Assembly (NCBI GenBank): GCA_905178155.1
Contig: CAJINV010000023.1
Coordinates: 136,471 to 170,416 of the forward strand
Direction: 5' to 3'
Source: Amoebophrya sp. A120
Taxonomy: Eukaryota > Sar > Dinophyceae > Syndiniales > Amoebophryaceae
DNA: 33,946 bases
The position numbers and the translations under genes are program-made. This document shows positions 1 to 9,559 of this stretch, one piece after another (the stretch's first letter is position 1; the number at the start of each line of letters is the position of its first letter). The notes beneath the pieces were generated by a model. The model ran no database searches, had not been told where the DNA came from, and saw only the letters and a program-made list of their open reading frames with translations.

Positions 1-454
1 GGCTTTCCGCATACCTTCCGGGCCAGGTGGCCAGTTTGTCACGCAGGGGGCTAGAAAGGATGCCCCGCTGCGAAATAGCAGACCGGATTTCGCCTTCAAT
101 GCTTATCGCAGGAGCCTGCGGGCCGCCGCGGGCGACAGTAGTTGTCCGCGGCCTTTTAGGAGCCGCGACCGCAAACTGCGGCCCGCGGCTCAAGAAGAAG
201 AAGTGGGATTCTAATTAAAAGAAATGGCGGCGCGGGCCGCGCTTTCGCCGCGCGGCTGGTTTGGCTTTCGCGCTGGTTAGATTTTCGCGCACGCATTTGG
301 TTACCAATATCGCCCTCCGGGCGCGATCTTCATATAGTCTGAGCATGCGGAGGCGTTAGCCATTGGCAGCCTGGCTCTGTTCCCCTCGCTCCCCCGTGCG
401 CCCCCACGTCGCCGGGCCGGCGGGCGCGGAGCGCACGCCCGTTTTAGATACTAA
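1..454. other. GC-rich 5' margin, no supported gene
   Basis: No convincing coding region is visible. It contains one copy of a dispersed repeat (296-333). The N-lobe exons of the kinase that follows should lie here or upstream of the window, but I could not recognise a glycine loop or a VAIK-type motif in any frame. Confidence 0.5.
296..333 (+). repeat. Dispersed repeat, copy 1
   Basis: The stretch containing TTGGTTACCAATATCGCCC is nearly identical to 10033-10072 and shares the following CTCCGGGCGCGA and CTTCATA blocks. It is same-strand and about 40 bp long, of unknown origin. Confidence 0.75.
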
Positions 455-2126
455 CTAGTAGAGCAAAAACTTTGCGGCTTCGCTGCGATTGGGCATGTTG
501 ATGCTCCAATTACTTTCTTATGCGCCACTCAGCGTCATTCGTTTCCATTTCCAATCGTAGACACGTTTGCAGCCGATGCCCCAATGTCCATGGATGGCGA
601 CCTGTATGCTTTGATCAGCCGATTTCACGCTGAAGCAACAATTGCCGCCCACCAAAAATCCGGAGCCGCTGTGGGTGGCGGGGCGATGGGTTCGACTACG
701 TCGGCTACAGCCACACAGCGCGACGATCTTGAGCGTGCGGTCGCAGAGGAGGAGGAACGATTGAAGCAAATTCGGGGTATCATCCGCTTAGAGTTTCGCG
801 AAATTTTCACTGACCTTATGGGGGCGTCAGGATCGAAATCGACAAAACCGAAAAAAAATATATGGAAGTCCTTGGCGGGGACCCTCCGGGACCCCTTTCG
901 ATTCTGGCACACTCAAGCATACCGTCGCGGCTAGCTCGAAGGGGTCCGAGTGTGTCAGAATCAAAAAGCGAAAGCCCGGCACCCCTCCAGGGGGCCCCAG
1001 GATTTTTTATTCGGTTTTGCGAATTTCGATCCTGGCGCCCCCATAGACCTCATTGACCAGACAACTCGCGCACTTTTCGAGCTCCATGAAATTTGCAAAG
1101 TGTTTCACATGGACATCAAGCCCGCAAATATTCTTTGGGAGGAGGTCTACACAACATACGAAGTCACAAAATGCAGTCAAGTCCCTAGGCCGCAGCGCAG
1201 CTGCCGCGAGAATGAGAAACACCCGAGAGCGAGTTTTGTGAGGGCTGTCGGGCGTGTGGTGTTCACACACGTATGACCTGGCCGCAGGGGTGGCCAAAGG
1301 GAGGCACGGTTGCGCGAGTATCATAGAAGCTTCGCAGGGCATCCTCGGCGCCAGTGGTTTTGGTTCTGCCACCATTGGTCGTCTTCTTGGAGGATATGCA
1401 TAAGCTAGCTGCGGCCTGGGTCCTGTTTGCATTTTTCCAATTGATATCTGCGTCAAAGGAGCCGCCGGTGGGTCCGAGTATCGTTTTTCTTTTGGCGACT
1501 TCGGTTCTTCGTGCATGTACCAGAAGGTGGGAGGCGAAGACGACGAGGACGCGTCTGACTGTAAAAGCGTCGGCGTGTTGGACGGTGGAACCGCTGAGTA
1601 CATGGCTCCCGAACATACCGACGTGCGACGCACGGCAGCGAAAATGGCTGAAGAGGGCCGCGGTGCTTCCGGCGCGAGCATGTCACTTTTGCGAGCAGAC
1701 TTCTATAGCCTCAGCGTTGCTTTAATCGAAGTCATGTGGAAGCTCTGCAAGCCGCCAGGAATTGATAAGTCAGATGAGCCTGCTTCTGAAGGCTATCAGC
1801 CAGGGTTGCAAGCTACAGGAGACAGATGCGGCATTCTCAAATGTTGCGTGGGCATCTGTTGCGCAGTTTCTCGAGGCGCTGGGGCACAAACCATCATGGT
1901 CGGGCGGGGTCATGCCGTCACCGTCTGCCGCCGCAGCGCCTACAATTGGCCTGCTAACGGCATGGGGCACAGCAGGGGCGAAAGCGCCCAGGGGCGAAAG
2001 GCGCCCAGGGCACTTTATAGGGCCAGGCCAACAGTGCTCCCTTCTCCTTGCTGGCTGCTGCGTTCCATTCGCCAGCCTGGGCCTTTGCAAGGGGCAGGGC
2101 GCAGCTGGGCCGGTGTAGTCAAGTAA
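455..2126 (+). CDS. Protein kinase, 5'-incomplete, interrupted by two introners
   Basis: The open frame runs from 455 with no clear start. Exons are about 455-816, 1051-1156 and 1452 to about 2126. Removing the two foldback elements with one target repeat each keeps one frame. The hinge reads SMDGDLYALI near the ATG at 584. The catalytic loop HMDIKPAN lies at residues 97-104 counted from that ATG, the metal-binding DFG is at 129-131, and the activation-segment end is GTAEYMAPE with its Glu at 167. A subdomain IX stretch ADFYSLSVALIE follows. All catalytic C-lobe residues are present, so an active Ser/Thr kinase is likely. The N-lobe lies upstream of what I can read. Beyond about 1790 the frame becomes unconvincing, and an adjacent frame looks better, so the 3' end is uncertain. 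The substrate family is not recognised. Confidence 0.75.
817..1045 (+). mobile_element. Introner M1 (GC-rich foldback) in kinase exon
   Basis: It begins TATGGGGGCGTCAGGATCGA and ends TCGATCCTGGCGCCCCCATA, with inverted arms of nearly 100 bp (817-912 and about 947-1045). The perfect 5-bp target repeat GACCT lies at 812-816 and 1046-1050. The element contains an in-frame TAG. Removing it with one GACCT joins REIFTDL to IDQTTRALFELHE, a typical helix before a kinase catalytic loop. Confidence 0.9.
1157..1446 (+). mobile_element. Introner N1 (GC-rich, diverged) in kinase gene
   Basis: It begins TACGAAGTCACAAAATGCAG and ends TGCATTTTTCCAATTGATA. The arms pair imperfectly through the block GGCCGCAGC (about 1189-1195) with GCTGCGGCC (1408-1416). 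The flanks CAACA and TCTGC no longer match. Skipping 1157-1451 joins KPANILWEEVYTT to the DFG exon in frame. Confidence 0.75.
1973..2010 (+). repeat. Short tandem repeat CAGGGGCGAAAGCGCC
   Basis: Two adjacent copies of a 16-17-bp unit differ by one inserted G. Each can form a small hairpin. The repeat sits in the doubtful 3' part of the kinase frame. Confidence 0.6.
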
Positions 2127-3387
2127 CACTCGCACGGCGGACGCCGGCAAGGGGCTCCGCGCCTTCCTCACTGTCGTCCTGCGCTGCTATTGCTTCGGCG
2201 CGCGCACTCGCGCCGCCCCTTAATTCCGCGAGCCCTTTCGGGGCCGTATGTCCCGCGCCCTTCTTCTTGTTCTTTGCCCCCCCGGCCATGTCTGCGCGGC
2301 TCGGCGGGGCGGCTGCAAGCCACAGCCTGTCTGTGCCTGAGACGGGTCCACCCTTCGCCGGCTAGCTAAGCCGCTTCGGGTCGCTTGGGGTGCTCGCCCC
2401 CGCCCCCCCCTCAGGTCCAACGCTTTGGGGCTTGGGATGCAAGTAAATCGCCCCCCCTTCCTGGTTTCCGACCACTGACGCCGCAGGGCCGCCGGGCTGC
2501 CTACCGTTGTGCACCGAGACACAGACCCACCCCCTGCCGGCGCCCCGCCTTTTTGATCTATCAGGGCCGGCGAACGGCACGCGGGAGACAGAGTAGCGCT
2601 CCACTAGGTAGGGCCGCGGCCGTTCCGCGCCCGACTTTTCGTAGATTGATGGGGGGCCTTTCGAGTCAAGGGCGACCGAGGTCGCCACATTTCTTGACAA
2701 GGCAGGCACCCCACGCGGGCTTTGCCTTCAGTGGCGGAATATTCCGCCCAACAATGTCCCGCGGCCGTGCCGTTGGTGTGGTGGGCGTTGCTTGCGGTGC
2801 CAATGGAATGGAATCCGAATGGCGTCAAGGTGGGGGCGTGGGTGTCTGCACATGAATCGGCCGCGCGCGCCTCGTCGTTGGCAAGCGCAATGAAACGGCT
2901 AGAAGAATCCGCAGCAAGCCGCCGGGGGTTCTCGGTTGGGAGTCAGCACGCCGCTAGTAGCACACTCCGAGATATAGGCGACCCCCCATCTAGTCAGGCC
3001 GGTCCTTGCCAGGCCCGGCCGTTTTGTTTTCATTCCGCCGGCCGGCTCCGTGCGCTTCCTTCGTTCTGGTTGTATGTTCGTCTGGTTCTGGTTTGCCGGC
3101 GGACACCACAGCTGCGCGCTGTTGGTTCCCCCAAACACCACCCCCCGGGCCTTTTCCTTGCCCTTTGATTGTCAGGATTCCAGCGGCCTGGGGCGGCCTT
3201 ATGGCTTTCCTTGCGCGCCTTGGCTCGGTCCCTAGTGTTGTGGTGGGCGTTCTGGCTCCGGCCGGTCTTACCTACCGCCGCACTTCTGGCCGCCTCTGCC
3301 CTTCGCGTTAGACTTCGGGGGAAGGCCACGGGCGGCGGGGGCACTCGCTGCGGTCTGCTTGCGCCGTTTGGCTCTCTTGCGTTGGTT
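2127..3387. other. GC-rich stretch without a supported gene
   Basis: Long open frames exist on both strands but are proline-, arginine- and alanine-rich shadows expected of GC-rich DNA. They have no recognisable motif, no preferred frame and no introner borders. Confidence 0.5.
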
Positions 3388-4262
3388 TCAAGGCGTTCGC
3401 CGCGGGCACTTTGCCAGAGGCAGCACGTTGCCCACCACCAGCGGGGCCCGGCTCCTCATCGTCGTCATTTCTCTGGCCTCGTCACCGTTTTTCCGTCTTC
3501 TTCTTCGGCCCCTTGCCCTCAATGGCCGGCAAAGTCTTGCCGAACGAAGTACGGAGGGGCCCTCGGTCTTGTGTGCGCCCTCGCCCCCCTGACCAGTTGC
3601 GCGCGCTTCTTCTCGAAGCGGTTCGCCGCCGGCCTCCTGGAGCGAGGGTCGGTTGCCGATGCGTTCGGGCCCTTCCCCGCAAATGTCGACGGCCTGGCGG
3701 AGGGCCGGCGCGAACATCTTGGGCACCTCGCCCAGGATGTGGGTGGCATGCACATCCTCGGCCGGGCGCCCGGCTTCCGGGGCGTAGACATTGGGCGCAA
3801 TCTCCGTCAGCTCGTGGACCTGGGCCAGGAACGCCTGCGCACCCTGCGGCTCGCCGCGGTTGCCAAAGTCAGTGGGTGGACTCGGCCGAGGGTGTCTCGG
3901 GTCCGTCGTTGCTGACCATGGGGGGCAACATTGAAACGGCCAGCGCCGCGAATACGCGCGAACAAATGCGCAGCGCCCTCGGTGGTGTGGTGCTGGTTGT
4001 TGACCCATGTGAACACGGACCCGATGGCGCCCGTCCGCGTGCGCCGCCCATTTCTCCCGGGCCGCGTTGCTGGCGGTATTGTTCGCCTGCGGAATCCCCG
4101 GAGCGCGCGAGGGCCACCGGGAAGACGCTTGCCCCGGCACTCCCGGGGCCCGAGGCGCGCGGGCCACCTCGTTCGCGACTGTGTGACACCAGAGGCGCCA
4201 GCTCTGCCCGCACGCTGGGCAGTTTGTCCGCCAATTTCGCCGCCGGGCCCATGTTCACTCAC
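3388..4262 (-). pseudogene. Frameshifted minus-strand coding relic, unknown family
   Basis: Protein-like segments appear in all three minus frames in sequence. One begins near 4258 (MGPAAKLADKLPSVRAELAP). The next reads AIGSVFTWVNNQHHTTEGAA, near 4030-3960. A third, about 3870-3560, includes AFLAQVHELTEIAPNVYAPE and HATHILGEVPKMFAPALRQA. These look like ordinary protein, unlike the surrounding shadow frames, but no single frame joins them. The simplest reading is a decayed gene with several indels, or exons of an unrecognised gene. I cannot name a family. No foldback borders were seen between the segments. Confidence 0.3.
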
Positions 4263-5990
4263 AGGCAGCCCAACCGATTAGAAGGGCCGGCGGGGGTCTC
4301 CAGGCGTGGCGCAGTTCCCGCGGACCTGAGAACACCCGCGCACGCCTACACGCCTCGGCCCCCCCCCCTGAGCTCTCTACCAGCAGCAGCGCCGCAGTGC
4401 CCTCGGTTGCAACTGGGACGGGCTTCCGTCATCTCTATCATGTCTTGGCCCCCTGGGTTCTCTAGGTTCTCGCCCCGAACTTGCTGGGGGGGCGCCCTCA
4501 GTGTCTAGACCAATCCTGAGCGCCTTCGTGGCTGATCGGCCACGGCGGCCCTAGCAGCATTCAGCCTCCTGGTGGGTTCCATTGGTGGCACCCACATCAT
4601 GGCGACGCCCATAGGTGGCGACGTTGCTTGCTAATCTCGCCGCGATTGCTCTAAGCTAATCCAGGCACCCGCTGCATGGCTGTCGGGGAACAGGATGAGG
4701 GGCCTTGCTATTTCGCGCCATTCTGGTCGACCGCCTTGCGTCATTTGTTCCGTGCGGGGCTTGCAGCATTTGGGGCGATCGTGTTGCGTGTTGTGTGGGA
4801 TCGATTTCCATGAGCAACAAGAAGGAAGCGTAGGCATGGGGCAAAATGGAAAGCACTCCGCGACGTGTGTGCCGCCTGCCAGGGGCCTGAGCACATCCAA
4901 AGGCACACGCGGGGGGCGCCGAGGTCGCGTCGTTTCGTTGAAGATGGTCCAGGGCCTCGCACTGATTTGCGTCTGCGTTGGCGTCGTGTTTCGGGGTGGC
5001 CTGACTCGCTCTGTTCGGTGAGCGGGACGACAAAGACGACGAGGCGACTAAGGGGTGGCTAGGGTCGTTACGGTGCTTGTGATCAAGATCGACGGAGCCA
5101 CGCGGGGGGGTTGAGGCGCGTGCGATGTGCGTAGCGCTCTAGCCAACAGCAGGCAAGACAGAGGCGCGGAAATTTGGAAACGAAAATAGCTGGCGACTAA
5201 CTTAGAAGCAAAAGTAGGACGCTCTTCCTACATTCTTGCTCCTCGATCGTAGTCTCCGGCTGTTGGGCTGGGTTTTGTGTGGGGGAATTCTTCAAGGGCT
5301 TTGGCTTTGGGTATTGGGTGTCGTTGCCCTGGGCGCGTGGGTGGTAGCCCTTGCCGAGGCGCATAGCCGGTGCCAAGACCTTGGCCCCGGTGCCGCCCGT
5401 GGTTCAGCTTCGCCGCCCGCTTCTGTGTTTTCGGGGATTTCGGGACCGGGCCGCGAGCTGCTTTGCCGTTAGCTGTCCTGTATTCCGGGTCCCGTGGGTG
5501 TTGTCCATGGACGCCGGCGCTCCGGCACTCCATTCGCCTGCGCCCCTCCTTCTTTTCAAACAACCGTCCCGGGCTTGTGTTTTTTAAAACATCAGACAAA
5601 GAAAGCAGAAACGTAGAGCCCCCCCTCCGGAGCGCGCAGGTTGCAGCTGATGTTTCTGCGTTGGCCTGGCTGCCCTTGCCTCTTGTCGCCCGCGCCACAC
5701 CGTCGCCCGTCCGGCGTGGAGTGTCGCCTACCAGCTCCCAGACGGCAAGCAAGCAAGCAGCGCAAACAACAGGCGACACGTGTGCAACGGGTGCCCAAGT
5801 AGTGTCTGAGAGTGTCATAGCAGACCGGTTAGCGCGGGGCTAGATAACCCCATAGCCTTCATTGGCGCCATTTACCAGGGAAAGAAGTTGGCCACCAGCC
5901 TGCCGATGCGTTTCCAGAAGCACTTTCTATACCGAAGAGAAATAAGGCGGGCCCATACCCATTATAAATATTATTAAACTATATATAAAG
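4263..5990. other. GC-rich stretch without a supported gene
   Basis: Several frames of 60-200 codons occur on both strands, including one at 5228-5818 on the minus strand. None shows a domain or convincing codon periodicity. The last 60 bp turn AT-rich (TATAAATATTATTAAACTAT) just before the structured repeat. Confidence 0.45.
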
Positions 5991-6001
5991 CTGCTTAGCT
6001 A

Positions 6002-6170
6002 GTTGAAGCGCGTTCGCGTCTACGTTTTTGCACTCAAAGCCTCATCGTTGAACGAGGTAGCTCAGCAGGCTTCTCCTTCTGGCATCTTGGGGATGCGTGG
6101 AGCCTGTTGAGCTGCCTAGCTTAAGCATCAACCCAATTCGAGTTAATTTGAGCAAAGAACGCGCTTCAAC
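6002..6170 (+). ncRNA. Structured inverted-repeat unit, candidate non-coding RNA or small element
   Basis: The outer arms GTTGAAGCGCGTTC (6002-6015) and GAACGCGCTTCAAC (6157-6170) are perfect complements. Inside, AGGTAGCTCAGCAGGCT (6055-6071) pairs with AGCCTGTTGAGCTGCCT (6101-6117) over 17 positions, with two changes that become G-U pairs in RNA. A tip stem GCATC/GATGC lies at about 6083-6096. Wobble-preserving changes on the plus strand favour an RNA, but a small foldback transposon is equally possible. It does not match tRNA, 5S or a spliceosomal RNA I can recall. Confidence 0.35.
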
Positions 6171-6262
6171 CGGCTAAAGCAAAGCTTTAAAATTTAATTT
6201 CTGAGCCTGTTATACCCAAACCTATGATTTTCGTGCGTTGTGTAATGCGAAGGGGCAGCCTT

Positions 6263-6316
6263 CATCGGCACAAAAAGCGCGGCTTGTTTTTGTTCGTCCT
6301 CATCGGCACAAAAAGC
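6263..6316 (+). repeat. Direct repeat CATCGGCACAAAAAGC, two copies
   Basis: Perfect 16-bp copies lie at 6263-6278 and 6301-6316, spaced 38 bp apart, upstream of the 6370 ORF. They could be promoter-proximal repeats or remnants of a tandem array. Confidence 0.6.
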
Positions 6317-6369
6317 TTTCGCTCCGGCACTCTTCTCGCCTCTATTTTGTGTGAAGGTCCTCGCTTTGC

Positions 6370-6786
6370 ATGCAGAAAAGCGCAGTAGAAAGCCATGCTC
6401 TGAATTACAGGAACTATCTAAGACGGCAAAGCGCCGCCGCGCTTTTACTTTTTCGGTATGGGGATGGGTCTGCCTCTGCTTTTCGCTTCAAAACGAAGGA
6501 GCGTCTTCAGAAGATAGACCCGGAGCTATTGAAGTTGCTTGATGCGCCGGAGTGCTTCTTCATTTTCGACGAGGGCTGGAAGGCGCGTGCCGATGAGCAT
6601 TGGACCAAGGCGGAGACCTGGGACGGCGCTGCCGTGTCAACGTCTGACGTTGACGAAACAGACGACAACGCGAAAGAGGCGCGCCGCCTCCGCATGTTTG
6701 GGCGCCTTGCGCGCGCTTTCCTCGGACTTCCTGTCTTTACGACAAAGGAGGGGCCAGCAGAGCCCTACCGCGCTTATAATTTATAG
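6370..6786 (+). CDS. Hypothetical protein, 138 aa
   Basis: An ATG-initiated frame of 138 codons shows strong third-position G/C preference, especially from codon 45 on, unlike the shadow frames around it. The product is charged and soluble: a basic helix (KTKERLQKIDPELLKLL), then PECFFIFDEGWKARADEHW, an acidic Asp/Glu linker, then RRLRMFGRLARAFLGLPVF. There is no signal peptide or membrane segment. No family is recognised. It may be one exon of a longer gene, since a foldback element begins some 330 bp downstream. Confidence 0.45.
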   Translation: MQKSAVESHALNYRNYLRRQSAAALLLFRYGDGSASAFRFKTKERLQKIDPELLKLLDAPECFFIFDEGWKARADEHWTKAETWDGAAVSTSDVDETDDNAKEARRLRMFGRLARAFLGLPVFTTKEGPAEPYRAYNL

Positions 6787-7119
6787 CTTGGACGGCCATT
6801 AGATTTTTAGATGGTGAATTTCAAACGATCTCAGGGATCTTCAGAATATGATGAGTGGCGCTGCGCGTATTTCTTCGGGGAAATAGCGAAACTCACTTGA
6901 TGCAAAAGCCCAAGCGACGCAAACGCCAAAACTTCCCGGCACCGGCGAAAATTTTCAAGCAAAAAAAAACGCGCGGTGAGGCACCAAGGTGCGTCGCTGC
7001 ATTGCCTGCGCGTTGCGCCTTGCCCGATGGGCTGCGCAGTAGCCTCGCGCGGCTCCTCTTGTTTTCTGGGTGCTTTGGATGGTTGGCCAGCCTCTGACTT
7101 CTCAATCTGTCCGGCGCCT
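6787..7119. other. Spacer between the 138-aa ORF and the foldback element
   Basis: No gene is supported. The region is mixed in composition and includes an A-rich run near 6959-6968. Confidence 0.4.
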
Positions 7120-7352
7120 TCTGCTTGCGATCGGTGAGTTTAGTGGTGAATTTAAAAACGGCAGGCCGGTGAATTTAGTAAATTGCGTCCGGTGAATTTA
7201 ACTTCCCCCTACCTGTTTCTCGATTCTGGGTCGCCACAAAACTGGCGCCAGTTTTGCCATTTATTTCTAAACCCACCGCCACCGGACGCAATTTACTAAA
7301 TTCACCGGCCTGCCGTTTCTAAATTCACCACTAAGCCCACCGATCGCAGCAT
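7120..7352. mobile_element. Large foldback element with about 70-bp arms and central palindrome
   Basis: Arm 1 (about 7126-7194) and arm 2 (7280-7348) are nearly perfect complements: GCGATCGGTG opens one and CACCGATCGC closes the other. The motif GGTGAATTTA occurs three times in arm 1, the second and third about 30 bp apart. The middle has a perfect 20-bp palindrome, CAAAACTGGCGCCAGTTTTG (7237-7256). The right end reads GCATA, like the introners, but the left end lacks a clear TAT and I see no 5-bp duplication. It is therefore either a decayed relative or a separate MITE-like family. Confidence 0.75.
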
Positions 7353-9290
7353 ACCATCCGCAAAGGGGGTGCTTTTAGGCCGCTTTTTGGCGCCAAAAAG
7401 CACGGCACTCCGCGTCGATGATTTTTAGCAAAAAAACCATCCTCGTCATACCATGAGGAATGGCGTTCGAGTAGACGCTTTTCCATATGGAAGCGCTGTT
7501 TTTTTGCGATTTTCGTTGCCCAAAGTTGGAACATGGAAGTGGAAGTGTTGAGAAGGAATGGAGAAAGTCAGGAAGCTTCCAAAAGGCGCACTTCGCGAAA
7601 AAAGACGCAGACAAAAGTGGTAGGTTGAACGATGTTGGGAGGGGGGTTGCCATCAATGTGGGGGAGCCTTGGCGACGAGCACAGTGCCGCCGTTGCCTCT
7701 ATTTGTGCTAGCCCTAGCCTCGCGAGCCATAACCGCCCGAAAGACCAGCCCCGCGATTCTCCGCTCCCTCTAAAATCACTCGAAATCCACCGCCCCTATA
7801 TCCAATGGGCGTCCAAGCTGTAGCGTATAACTGGAAAGAAAGACAATGACTGCCAACTGGATAACTCGCTGAAGCTAGTGCGTTGCGAATGAAAGCCGGG
7901 GCCCCAGTTCGCGGACACATGAAAACACGAAGCCACCAGTAGGCAGCTGGCCTATCGTCACCCAAGCAAAGCCAAAAGCCTTGCCCGAGAGTCGTGGCGG
8001 GCGCTTTGGATGATGAATCTCGGCGGGGCTTCTCAGAACGAAGAAAAGGCCCCTGGTGTTCTAGATTTTGGCTCTTTGGGGTCTGTTTCGATTGTGTGCC
8101 CCCATCTCTTTTCGCATATGTTGCGCGCCTGCCCCCCGTTTGCGCTTGCCGAACTGCGTCGCATGGATGGGCGTCACGGAAAACCCGGCCCAGCTTGGAT
8201 TGGTCCACACTGCGCAAGCCAACCCGTCGCCCGCAGGGTTTTTTTCTAAGCTTCGCCCAGGCGACAAAGTGCCTGCGCGAGAAGAGCCGCCGCCGCTGGC
8301 CCGTTCTGGGCGGGCTGTGCCCGCACGGGAGCGGGGCGGATCAGATGCTAGGCCCCGGCGCCTTGGTGGCCCCCCGCGCCCGGTGCGGGCCGGCTTGTGC
8401 CCTCGCAGGTGCTGCTGCCGTGAGCATAAACACGGGCGACGCAGCTCGGCGCGCAGATGTACAACAGCAGCGGCGGCGACGGGGCTGCAGGAAAGGGCAG
8501 CTCGCCCCGTGTAAAAAGAGAAAAGGCGGAGGGCCCCTATTTCGTCTTTGCTGGCGCTGTGTCTCATTGTGGCGCGCCTGAGAGAGAGAATGCGCGCGCG
8601 CGATTTAGCGCACGGAGGCCTGGGTCTGGCGCACTTGAGAAAAAGCCCCGGGGTTGTGTTGCACGTGATAAACCCGCCACCAGCCCGCTGCGCAGGAGCT
8701 CGTATCTTTTTTTTTGTGGCGCCGCACTTGGCCTCTGCCTCCGCTTCGCCGCAACTAAGATCAGTGAAAAAAACGCGCGGCCGCCTGCTGGGTCCGCGGG
8801 AGAGGTAGGCGCCAGCGCGGATATAGGCCTTCGAAGGAGGCGACGACCGTAGCCCGCATCGTTGGAACGTCGCTCGCGCACGCTCTAAAGGACGCACGCA
8901 CGGCGGGCGTGAATGTGGATAACAGTGATACATAGCACAACCTGCCACCGCAGGGGGCGTTGGCGGTTTCTGTTCACCTTGGCGCCGAACTGGTCGCGCC
9001 GGCCTTCGTCGGTGGCCGCTATGAAACAAACACGCCGGCCAGGCTGACGCCGAGCGACCTTGGGGGCGCTTTTTCGTGGCGGCCCTCCGCCGGCCCACGC
9101 CTTTCCGGCCTTGACAGAAAACAGACCGGACAGCCCCCGGGGGTCAGTGCGTCTCTCACGGGGTTAGAGAGCACGCTTGCGCTTGATGGGAAGCGCGCGC
9201 GCAATAACTAAAAGTAAGGGCGAGCGCGTGGCCCCTCGCCTTCTTCGTGTTATGTAGCCTGCCCGAGTATTAGTTTCTAGAACCGTCGAA
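7353..9290. other. GC-rich stretch without a supported gene
   Basis: Overlapping long frames on both strands, the longest on the minus strand at 8061-9098, are Arg/Pro/Ala-rich and carry no motif. I regard them as compositional. Confidence 0.45.
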
Positions 9291-9346
9291 GAGGAACAAC
9301 ACACCGGTCGATGTGTACACAAAAAAAGACAAAAAAAGCAAAAGGC

Positions 9347-9535
9347 GCGCTGTTTTGCAGAATATAAGGGGCCCAGAAAGTCGACAGATTTTGTCCAGTG
9401 CCCAAAAGCCGATGGACATCCAAAAAAAAGGAAAAGAAGCCCACTTTTTTGCAGAGGATAAGCGGCCCACAAAATCAACCGATTTTGTCCAGTGCGGAAA
9501 AGCCGACGGACATCCGAAAAGCGCTTTTTTTTTGA
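9347..9535 (+). repeat. Two-copy tandem repeat, 94-bp period
   Basis: GATTTTGTCCAGTGC occurs at 9387 and 9481. Flanking blocks align at the same 94-bp spacing: TTTTGCAGA, ATAAG, GGCCCA, AAAGCCGA and GGACATCC. Copies differ at scattered positions. It is A-rich on this strand and not coding in any convincing frame. Confidence 0.75.
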
Positions 9536-9559
9536 AAAATCTGCCGCCCGATCTGACAT

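Noticed and set aside
1794-2012. A third introner in the kinase gene starting TATCAGCC after AAGGC
   Set aside because: No right end with complementary arm, ATA terminus and AAGGC repeat was found downstream.
6050-6075. GTAGCTCAGCAGG resembling a tRNA D-arm
   Set aside because: It pairs instead into the 17-bp hairpin, and no anticodon or T-arm follows.
8061-9098. A 345-codon minus-strand frame
   Set aside because: Arg/Pro/Ala-rich with no motif, and overlapped by similarly long frames on the other strand; expected from GC-rich DNA.
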